Source: Pseudomonadota bacterium
GTDB taxonomy: Bacteria > Bdellovibrionota_B > Oligoflexia > Oligoflexales > JAPPIL01
Assembly: GCA_028877195.1 (NCBI GenBank)
Contig: JAPPIL010000120.1
Location: forward strand, 1 to 5,467
Length of the DNA stretch: 5,467 nucleotides
Reading direction: 5' to 3'
Below the pieces are notes generated by a model. That model was not told where the DNA came from. It made no database searches and saw only the letters and a list, made by a program, of their open reading frames with translations. This document shows positions 1 through 5,467 of the stretch, one piece after another. Position numbers and translations under genes: made by a program. Every line of letters begins with the position of its first letter. Positions within the stretch are counted from its first letter, which is position 1.

Positions 1-1150
1 CAGTTGCTTGCCACTCCACCCCGATAACCCCATAGACACAGGCGATGACCAGCATAACGATGAAAGCGCCAAGATGAACGTAAGCCAGCGGGCGCAACAC
101 ACGATGCAAAAACCGTGGTCGCCGCAAAAGCAGTGCCATCCCAATACTCGGCAACACCAGCAAGTCAGTTGGCATAAACTGCAGCAGATTGAGGTTGTGG
201 TGTAAATCCAAATGCTCGGAATGCAACCATGACACCAGCATCAAAATACCGATCACACCACCACCTACCCCTGCGATAATCAACAAGACACCGATAACCC
301 AACGTGGTGAGATGTATTTATACAGCAGTAGGGCAAGGAACAGCAGCAAGAGCATGATACTCGGCACAACAACCACCAGTTGCACGCTCGAAGATGGAAA
401 GTTCACACCCTGCAACAGTGATTCGTCTGCACCTAGCAAAGGAATAGCAGTCGGCTGACCGCGATCATCGACAGCAGTCAGATTGCGCAGATGCTCCTGT
501 AGCTTGATGGGGTAGAACATTTCTTCCCATTGATGCAGTTGCACGTCTATTCTGCCGTTCATCAGCACCTCAAGCCCAAAACTTATCCACGCGGGGTAGT
601 TGAGGTTATCCCGAACATAGTGGCGAAAAGTCATGGCGATCGGAGCATCGGCGGTTCTCGCCTTGACGCTGCCATGTAAGACACGATCGAGATAATCGCG
701 CACGATAGTGGAGCAGTTGTTGTAAAAATACTGATAACTATACTCTATGTTTTCAGGGCGAAGGTTAGTCTGTAGAATTTGGTAGAGGGTTTGCTTTTGG
801 TTGGGGGTGAGATTGATTTTGTTGCGGATAAGCCAGCGGTTTTGGCGCTGATAGATGGTCTTGGTCTTCCGCCAACTGTCGATGCCGAGTTTATAAGTCA
901 ATATGCCTTTGAAAAATACAAACCCAAAAGCGACTGGGTCGCGGTAATCGAAAATTCCCCAGTTAAAGTAGTAGTCCCTGTTCGGCGCAGACACCTGCAA
1001 AATCGTATGACCATAGCGAGCGTAAATCGCTGCACCTAAACCCGCGGTCAACAGGTAGACCTCGCTACGATCGGGTGCTGGTGGCTTGAACGCCGCTTGT
1101 GCAAGCGTTGAGCACAGGATGAGTGCGGCTATAGTTAGTAGCTTGGGCAT
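1..1150 (-). CDS. DUF4105 / Lnb-like membrane protein, C-terminus cut by window edge
   Basis: This frame is open from the ATG at 1150 to the left edge: 383 codons with no stop, so the C-terminus is missing. Residues 1-19 form a signal peptide (MPK, hydrophobic core, AQA cleavage site). An exported domain of about 230 residues follows, with YARYGHT (His48), FNWGIFDY (62-69) and YNNCST (Cys146). Hydrophobic segments near 256-278, 284-308, 328-342 and 355-376 indicate about four membrane helices. This matches the DUF4105 family, renamed after Lnb, the Bacteroides lipoprotein N-acyltransferase. In that family an extracytoplasmic His/Cys domain precedes a membrane domain. The family call rests on motif and layout recognition. 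That His48 and Cys146 are catalytic, and that the substrate is a lipoprotein, is inference. The ATG lies 8 bases after the prepilin peptidase stop and has its own AGGTGA, so the two genes are probably one operon. It could instead act as a cysteine peptidase or amidase. Confidence 0.82.
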   Translation of the reverse strand, partial: MPKLLTIAALILCSTLAQAAFKPPAPDRSEVYLLTAGLGAAIYARYGHTILQVSAPNRDYYFNWGIFDYRDPVAFGFVFFKGILTYKLGIDSWRKTKTIYQRQNRWLIRNKINLTPNQKQTLYQILQTNLRPENIEYSYQYFYNNCSTIVRDYLDRVLHGSVKARTADAPIAMTFRHYVRDNLNYPAWISFGLEVLMNGRIDVQLHQWEEMFYPIKLQEHLRNLTAVDDRGQPTAIPLLGADESLLQGVNFPSSSVQLVVVVPSIMLLLLFLALLLYKYISPRWVIGVLLIIAGVGGGVIGILMLVSWLHSEHLDLHHNLNLLQFMPTDLLVLPSIGMALLLRRPRFLHRVLRPLAYVHLGAFIVMLVIACVYGVIGVEWQAT

Positions 1151-1154
1151 TAGC

Positions 1155-1160
1155 TCACCT
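1155..1160 (-). promoter_or_regulatory. Ribosome binding site of the Lnb-like gene
   Basis: AGGTGA on the minus strand sits 4 bases upstream of the ATG at 1150 and overlaps the TAG stop of the prepilin peptidase (1159-1161). It supports this start and suggests that ribosomes finishing the upstream gene can reinitiate here. Confidence 0.65.
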
Positions 1161-1962
1161 ATCCTATCAGCAGAGTTAGAAATCTGTTCCCCAACCACAA
1201 GTGTATCACAGCACCCAGAGCCAAAAACGGGCCAAAGGGTAGAGCGGATTGGAGGTTGAGGGTGCGTTTGTAGAGGGCAAGTAGCAATGCTACGACCGTC
1301 CCCAAGACAGAAGCATAAAGCAGCACAGGAAACACGCCTTCGTAGCCAAGCCACCCGCCAATACCTGCGAGGAGTTTGACATCGCCCATGCCCATGCCGA
1401 TTTTACGGCGCAAGAACCAGTAACCCCAGCTGATAATAAAAAGCAGCGCACCGCCAACGATGACACCGATCGCCGCACTCAACCAGCCGAGTTCAGGGTG
1501 CAAGAAGACAAACAGTGGAGTCAATGCAACCATACCTAAACTTATTTCATCAGGTATTATCATGTGATAAAGGTCAATAACTGACGCAACAAGCAGCAAA
1601 CTACAGAACAGGTAAGCATGGACGTAACGCCACAGCTGGTCGGTGTTGTTGATGTCGGCGGTCAGCGCATCTAAAAAGGGGAACTTCAAATACAGTGCGA
1701 TTGCCAACGCTGCGCTGATGAACTCAACGATCGGATAGTGCCAAGCGATTTTTTGGTTGCAGCAAGCACTGCGACCGCGCAAAATAATGAAACTTATGAT
1801 CGGAATGTTCAAATAAAAGGGGATAGATGTCTCACAATGCGGACAGTATGAACGGGCACGTTGCCAGAAGTTCTCTCGCGGCAGGCGATAGATGAGCACA
1901 TTGTATAGACTACCGAACACCGCTCCCAGCAGACCTAGTGCCGCAAGCATCACAATCGTCAA
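1159..1962 (-). CDS. pilD: Prepilin peptidase / N-methyltransferase (A24 family, PilD type)
   Basis: This inner-membrane aspartic protease cleaves the leader of type IV prepilins or type II secretion pseudopilins and N-methylates the new N-terminus. With the start at 1962 it has 267 residues, normal for the bifunctional form. Visible motifs are GSLYNVLIYRLP (17-28), CPHC (40-43), LNIPIISFIILRGR (51-64), HYPIVEF (75-81), the first catalytic Asp130 in IDLYHMIIPD, the second Asp194 in GMGMGDVKL, and LPFGPFLALGA near the C-terminus. The two catalytic Asp are 64 residues apart, as in Pseudomonas PilD. About seven or eight hydrophobic helices are present. The second zinc-loop cysteine pair is altered: Ser65, then adjacent Cys67-Cys68. 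The frame opens at TTG 1980 (273 aa). TTG 1962 was chosen because GGAG lies 8 bases upstream. ATG 1950 is a third option. No pilB, pilC or coaE is seen next to it, so the pilus or secretion system it serves is unknown. Confidence 0.95.
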   Translation of the reverse strand: MTIVMLAALGLLGAVFGSLYNVLIYRLPRENFWQRARSYCPHCETSIPFYLNIPIISFIILRGRSACCNQKIAWHYPIVEFISAALAIALYLKFPFLDALTADINNTDQLWRYVHAYLFCSLLLVASVIDLYHMIIPDEISLGMVALTPLFVFLHPELGWLSAAIGVIVGGALLFIISWGYWFLRRKIGMGMGDVKLLAGIGGWLGYEGVFPVLLYASVLGTVVALLLALYKRTLNLQSALPFGPFLALGAVIHLWLGNRFLTLLIG

Positions 1963-1970
1963 CAGATTTT

Positions 1971-1974
1971 CTCC
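1971..1974 (-). promoter_or_regulatory. Likely ribosome binding site deciding the prepilin peptidase start
   Basis: GGAG on the minus strand is 8 bases upstream of TTG 1962. Neither the TTG at 1980 nor the ATG at 1950 has a comparable purine-rich stretch at a workable distance, so 1962 is preferred despite its weak start codon. Confidence 0.45.
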
Positions 1975-2022
1975 AATCAATATCGCTACCCAACAGTGTC
2001 AACGATTAGCAGACAAGATACT

Positions 2023-2026
2023 AGGA
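2023..2026 (+). promoter_or_regulatory. Likely ribosome binding site deciding the MutS2-like start
   Basis: AGGA lies 5 bases upstream of TTG 2032. The alternative GTG at 1996 is preceded by pyrimidine-rich sequence with no Shine-Dalgarno match. The first in-frame ATG (codon 72 counted from 1996) falls inside the conserved N-terminal region and is too late. Confidence 0.5.
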
Positions 2027-2031
2027 TAAAT

Positions 2032-4044
2032 TTGCGTTCTAACCACCACCAAGCAGGCCAGCAAGCGCCAGCACTAGCAAACGATGATGCTGAAAACTTA
2101 CTGCGGAAATTATGCGCTAAATTAGACTGGCATCTGATCACCCAGCGTCTCGCACGCTTTTGCTACAGCGATGAGGCGAAGCAACAGGTAGAGCAACTAC
2201 GCCCAACGATGACCGATGTGGAAAACATCAACGCCACTTGGCAGCAGACATGCCAGTTGCGTGAGTTAGCTGAACGCGGCTATGTCATGCCATCTTTACA
2301 ATTGCCAGCTATGGGCGAGGCATTGCGCTTTCTTTCCCAGTCGCAAACACTTGAAACACAACATCTTCAACAATTCCAGCTGCTACTACAGGCAACCAAG
2401 AAGTGGTATCTATTCGCTAAACAGTTTGCTGATGACTGCCCTGTGCTCCGTCATTATCGGGCGCGACTCGTAACGATGCCGCAGTTGAGCAAGGTTATCA
2501 CCGATGTCATAGATACAAAAAGTGCGATCAAGGACACGGCTTCTAAAGAGTTACAGAATATTCGCAGACAAAGTGTGCGCTTGCGCCATCAAATTGAAGA
2601 AAAAATTTTGCAGATGTTTCATCGCCAGCAGTTTGAGCCATATTTACAAGATGATTACTTTACCGTGCGGCAAGGCAAATACGTCATCCCCTTGCGAGTT
2701 GACGGTAACGGGCGCGTGCAGGGCAATGCTATTGACTTTTCTCGTAGCAAGGAAACAATTTTCTTTGAACCGCAAGCGATTGAGAAACAAAACCAACTAC
2801 TACGCAACGTTGAATTCGCCGAAACCGTTGCCTGCTACAATGTCTTACGCGACACCACAACTCGTATCGGTCAAGACTATCAGACCCTGCGAGACAACTA
2901 CCAAGCACTGTTGGCACTAGACACACTCCAAGCAAAAGCACAGCTAGCGATCGAGCTTCAAGCTAATCCTGTGCAGCTTGTTGCTAAACCAACGCTGAAG
3001 ATCAACGACCTGCGCCATCCACTATTACTGCTCCAATCCCAAACAGTGCGTCCGAACACGGTGATGCTGGCGGCGGGGCAAACGACGATGGTTATTTCTG
3101 GTGCTAATGCGGGCGGTAAAACAGTGCTGCTCAAGGCGGTGGCCATGCTGCAATTGATGGCGAAAGCAGGCTTATTGCTACCTTGTGGCGCAGACTCACA
3201 GTTGTCGCTAGCTACTAACACCTATTTTGTTGCGGCGGCTAGCGACGATATGAACACTAACCTCTCAACATTTAGCAAACACATATCGGAACTCCAGCAA
3301 GTGCTAGCTGCGTGCGACAAAGACGATCTAGTGCTCATCGACGAGATTGCTGCGGGCACCGAGCCTGATACAGGTGCAGCATTGGCACAAGCGATTATCG
3401 AAGACCTAACGGCTCGACAAGCATTGACCATCGTTACGACCCATCTTGGTAAACTAAAGGAACTTGCTTACCACTCGTCGCAATATCGCAACGCGGCGAT
3501 GCATTTTTCCCAACATAACCTGCGTCCGACTTATCGTTTACAGTTAGATGTGCATGGTGAAAGCTTCGCACTTGAAGTGGCGCAGGCGTTAGGTATCGCT
3601 GCCAACATCGTGGCACGCGCAAAAGAGCTGTGCACCACCAAAACTTCTGACTATCGTGCGGCGTTAGCGCATCTTGCGGCTGAAACCAAAAAATTACAGG
3701 CCGAGAAGGATAAGCTTAACCTTCTCGCGATGCGTTATGAGCAGCAGTGGCAACAGAAGCTTGCAGAAGTAGAATCCCTGCGGGCGCAGCTGCACGAGCA
3801 AACGCAACACCGACCCTTACCTGCCACGCCCACTAAACCATTGGTTGCCCCCTCTACTAACGAACAAAACTTTGGTGCGGAGATAGTCTTGGAGGAGTTG
3901 AAAATTGGCGATCGGGTTTATTGCTTGCCCTTGCGTCGCAGTGTTATTATCAAAAAAATCGGTCGGCATCGGCGTGATATGGTGGAGGTTGATGCGCAAG
4001 GGATAAGAATGAAAGTTAAGCTTTCAGATTTACGCAGGTGTTGA
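2032..4044 (+). CDS. MutS2-like DNA-binding ATPase lacking the Smr domain
   Basis: The product has 670 residues from TTG 2032, or 682 if the GTG at 1996 is used. Homology to MutS2 begins near residue 21 (ENLLRKLCAKLDWHLI). The clamp-region match is at 209-262 (YFTVRQGKYVIPLRVD, then IFFEPQAIEKQNQLLRNVE). The ATPase follows: Walker A GANAGGKT (357-364, Lys363), ASDD and STF (403-406, 412-414), Walker B LVLIDE (433-438), and a TTH switch histidine (471). LRPTYRLQLDVHGESFALEVA is the usual MutS2 post-ATPase segment. A charged Gln/Lys/Glu-rich stretch near 540-593 is probably coiled coil, and 619-669 is the KOW-like segment. The protein ends there, where typical MutS2 (about 780 aa) continues into a Smr nuclease domain. 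MutS2 proteins bind branched DNA or stalled, collided ribosomes. Without Smr this one may bind and remodel but not cut. Walker A has Ala358 where Pro is usual. The stop is 1 base from the next start, so the two are likely coupled. The mutS2 symbol is withheld because of the missing domain. Confidence 0.93.
   Translation: MRSNHHQAGQQAPALANDDAENLLRKLCAKLDWHLITQRLARFCYSDEAKQQVEQLRPTMTDVENINATWQQTCQLRELAERGYVMPSLQLPAMGEALRFLSQSQTLETQHLQQFQLLLQATKKWYLFAKQFADDCPVLRHYRARLVTMPQLSKVITDVIDTKSAIKDTASKELQNIRRQSVRLRHQIEEKILQMFHRQQFEPYLQDDYFTVRQGKYVIPLRVDGNGRVQGNAIDFSRSKETIFFEPQAIEKQNQLLRNVEFAETVACYNVLRDTTTRIGQDYQTLRDNYQALLALDTLQAKAQLAIELQANPVQLVAKPTLKINDLRHPLLLLQSQTVRPNTVMLAAGQTTMVISGANAGGKTVLLKAVAMLQLMAKAGLLLPCGADSQLSLATNTYFVAAASDDMNTNLSTFSKHISELQQVLAACDKDDLVLIDEIAAGTEPDTGAALAQAIIEDLTARQALTIVTTHLGKLKELAYHSSQYRNAAMHFSQHNLRPTYRLQLDVHGESFALEVAQALGIAANIVARAKELCTTKTSDYRAALAHLAAETKKLQAEKDKLNLLAMRYEQQWQQKLAEVESLRAQLHEQTQHRPLPATPTKPLVAPSTNEQNFGAEIVLEELKIGDRVYCLPLRRSVIIKKIGRHRRDMVEVDAQGIRMKVKLSDLRRC
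4036..4040 (+). promoter_or_regulatory. Ribosome binding site of the ADA-like gene inside the MutS2-like gene
   Basis: AGGTG lies 5 bases upstream of ATG 4046 and within the last codons of the MutS2-like gene, whose TGA is at 4042-4044. Stop and start are separated by one base. This layout favours termination-reinitiation and matched production of the two proteins. Confidence 0.65.
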
Positions 4045-4045
4045 C

Positions 4046-5329
4046 ATGTATTATGAGCATCACGTTCATCTCTACGGTTGTTTGACAGCAGAAGATGTCT
4101 GGTTGCTTGGTCGTGAGGTGTGGCAACAACGACATGCGCAACTTGACTGGTTTGCGGACAGTTATCGGCGCGGTTTTGGCGTTGACCCGCAGTACCAAAA
4201 ATTCTGGCAGTCTGACGCAGGCTATGACTTGTTGCGTATGGCGTATGAGGTAAATACGGGCTTGAGCTTTGCCCAGTTTCAAGCGAAATGTAATTTGCTG
4301 CACGCTCTCTTTCCTCTCAATGCAAAATCATGCGAGCAGATATGGGAGCGGGTGCTCACCAGAGACATGGCGAGTGGTCTTATCTACGCCGAGTATCGCA
4401 CCATGTATCCTGCGACGATGGCGGTGGAACATTTTCGGATGGTCAATGCCATTCTAGCACGCAAGGTTGCTGCGAGTGGCAAGAGTTTTCAGCCACGTTT
4501 TGCGATAAGTTTAGCGCGCCAACCTGATCTTGCGATCAGCCAGTATCAGCAACTGGCGGCACTCAAGGATGAACTTACCTACCTGACGGCGATCGACTTG
4601 TGTGGCGACGAGGAGGATTATCCGCCACAGTTGTATCAACAGTTGTTTGCTTTGATTAGGGCTGACAATGAACGTAGCAAGAGGAAACTGGCGATACTGG
4701 CGCATGTTGGTGAATCCTTTAGTCGGGTGCATGTCGCAAGTTCTATCCGTTGGGTAGTGCAGGCGCATATGCTTGGTGTCCAGCGTTTAGGGCATGCGAT
4801 AGCGCTTGGTGTGGAGATCGCGAGTATGGAAGGCAAAACAGTCAAGGAGTCCAGAGCAGAGCGAGCGGCGCACTTGCGATGGTTGGCTGACAACCCTTTA
4901 TCTGATTACGGTTATGTTTGCGATCAGCAGTTTCTGCAGGCGGAATCGCAACGGTTAGAGTTGGCTGGTAATGCGGTTAATGGCGTGGTGGAACTGTCTT
5001 ACGACGATGCCAGTATGCAGGATACGATGGCTTTACAGGCTGCCGCCTTGCGTTACGCACAAGACAAAGGCATGGTGATTGAGTCTTGTCCGACCTCTAA
5101 CCGTTACCTTGCGAGCATTGATGCTGATGAACATCACCCACTGGTAAAATTTGCTGAACATGACCTGACGCTAACAATCTCGGCTGACGATCCAGGCATC
5201 TTCGTTACGAACATCGCACAAGAGTGGGAGATTGCGGCACGTCTTGTGCCTGCTAGTTTTTTACAAAAGCTTAAGACCCAGCAGTCGCTGCTGTGTTCGG
5301 AGAAGCTGATATCATCACGTCTTTACTAA
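4046..5329 (+). CDS. Adenosine-deaminase-family amidohydrolase with altered substrate motif and large insertion
   Basis: This is a 427-residue cytoplasmic metal hydrolase of the adenosine/adenine/AMP deaminase superfamily, with no signal peptide. The active-site set is complete: zinc ligands His6 and His8 (HHVHLYG); IDLCGDE (183-189); HVGE (220-223) with His220 as zinc ligand and Glu223 as proton donor; RLGH (247-250) with catalytic His250; ESCPTSN (346-352); and SADDP (379-383) with Asp381 as zinc ligand. It is therefore expected to be an active deaminase. Two features set it apart. Tyr9 replaces the Asp that contacts the ribose 5'-OH in adenosine deaminases (Glu in adenine deaminases, Asn in N6-methyl-AMP deaminases). 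The His250-Asp381 distance is 131, against 57 in mouse ADA, so an insertion of about 70 residues lies roughly at 255-340. Usual length is about 340. The substrate cannot be named, and the add symbol is not justified. It is translationally coupled to the MutS2-like gene upstream. Confidence 0.9.
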   Translation: MYYEHHVHLYGCLTAEDVWLLGREVWQQRHAQLDWFADSYRRGFGVDPQYQKFWQSDAGYDLLRMAYEVNTGLSFAQFQAKCNLLHALFPLNAKSCEQIWERVLTRDMASGLIYAEYRTMYPATMAVEHFRMVNAILARKVAASGKSFQPRFAISLARQPDLAISQYQQLAALKDELTYLTAIDLCGDEEDYPPQLYQQLFALIRADNERSKRKLAILAHVGESFSRVHVASSIRWVVQAHMLGVQRLGHAIALGVEIASMEGKTVKESRAERAAHLRWLADNPLSDYGYVCDQQFLQAESQRLELAGNAVNGVVELSYDDASMQDTMALQAAALRYAQDKGMVIESCPTSNRYLASIDADEHHPLVKFAEHDLTLTISADDPGIFVTNIAQEWEIAARLVPASFLQKLKTQQSLLCSEKLISSRLY

Positions 5330-5467
5330 TTTTCAATAGGTTAGCATGTATACGAGTGTTTGTGCGAATTATACTTTGAGCGACCACCTGTCTTGGTCAA
5401 ATCTCGCAGAGAAAAGACAGCCGAGCCATTGTAAAGACAAGGCGCATGCTTGTATGAGGTTAGACAT
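5330..5467. other. Right-edge segment with no confident gene; two opposing open frames
   Basis: Two frames stay open to the right edge. On the plus strand ATG 5346 begins 40 codons (MYTSVCANYTLSDHL...), with TAGG 5 bases upstream as a weak ribosome site. On the minus strand a frame enters from the edge and stops with TAA at 5369-5371 (last residues RFDQDRWSLKV), which would be the tail of a convergent gene. Neither translation is recognised, and at this length neither can be preferred. A 7-base inverted repeat, CTGTCTT (5388-5394) with AAGACAG (5414-5420), has a 19-base loop and no T-run, so it is not called a terminator. Confidence 0.35.

Noticed and set aside
8..1039. Three plus-strand open frames at 8-205, 189-458 and 779-1039
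   Set aside because: They are antisense to a continuous 383-codon minus-strand frame with signal peptide, family motifs and membrane helices, and their translations are low-complexity or unrecognisable.
1975..2002. Perfect TTGACA (-35 box) on the minus strand at 2002-1997, pointing at the prepilin peptidase
   Set aside because: At 16-base spacing the -10 would be TTGATT, only 3 of 6 matches, and transcription would begin downstream of the GGAG ribosome site. Not called as a promoter.
2017..2022. GATACT as a -10 box for the MutS2-like gene
   Set aside because: Only 4 of 6 matches, no -35 at 16-18 bases upstream, and the start site would fall on the ribosome binding site.
3205..3310. Clustered GCTAGC palindromes in the MutS2-like gene
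   Set aside because: They fall on Leu/Ala-Ser codons in conserved or ordinary coding sequence, with irregular spacing. No repeat unit extends beyond the hexamer.
2282..4893. Many short open frames on both strands inside the MutS2-like and deaminase genes
   Set aside because: All overlap frames with clear full-length family motifs, and none shows a recognisable domain of its own.
2032..5329. RADAR-type defence system (ATPase plus adenosine deaminase)
   Set aside because: RADAR uses an AAA+ ATPase RdrA and a much larger deaminase RdrB. Here the ATPase is a MutS-family ABC-type protein and the deaminase is 427 residues, so only a loose functional analogy remains.
5382..5420. Inverted repeats GACCA/TGGTC and CTGTCTT/AAGACAG as a terminator
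   Set aside because: The stems are short, they overlap each other, one loop is 19 bases, and no T-run follows. They may also lie inside an unseen coding region.

Overview
The window holds four protein-coding genes in two divergent pairs that meet in a very short gap near position 2000. On the minus strand, a prepilin peptidase (PilD type) is followed 8 bases later by a DUF4105/Lnb-like membrane protein that runs off the left edge. On the plus strand, a MutS2-like ATPase is followed 1 base later by an adenosine-deaminase-family amidohydrolase. The last ~140 bases hold no gene that can be called with confidence. Coding density is close to 100 %. No tRNA, rRNA, CRISPR array or insertion sequence was seen.

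Organism: a type IV prepilin peptidase with the cysteine-bearing cytoplasmic loop of the proteobacterial PilD/GspO type, plus overall codon use, suggests a Gram-negative bacterium, most likely a gammaproteobacterium of moderate GC. This is inference. Nothing here fixes the genus. The hexamer CGATCG occurs eight times, several-fold above chance, and may be a genome signature.

Minus-strand pair (1-1962): PilD processes type IV prepilins or type II secretion pseudopilins at the inner membrane. Its neighbour has an exported N-terminal domain with conserved-looking His and Cys (YGH and NNCS motifs), then about four membrane helices. This is the layout of Lnb, the lipoprotein N-acyltransferase described in Bacteroides. 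The two are probably cotranscribed, but no functional link is established.

Plus-strand pair (2032-5329): the MutS2-like protein keeps the lever/clamp region, the ATPase, the coiled coil and the KOW-like segment, but stops before the nuclease (Smr) domain usual in MutS2. The amidohydrolase has the full metal and catalytic set of adenosine deaminases. It carries Tyr where adenosine-specific enzymes have a ribose-contacting Asp, and an extra ~70 residues between two active-site strands. The near-zero spacing implies translational coupling. A Smr-less MutS2 coupled to a divergent nucleoside-deaminase-like enzyme is the most unusual thing in the window.

Both divergent genes appear to use non-ATG starts, and their exact 5' ends are uncertain.
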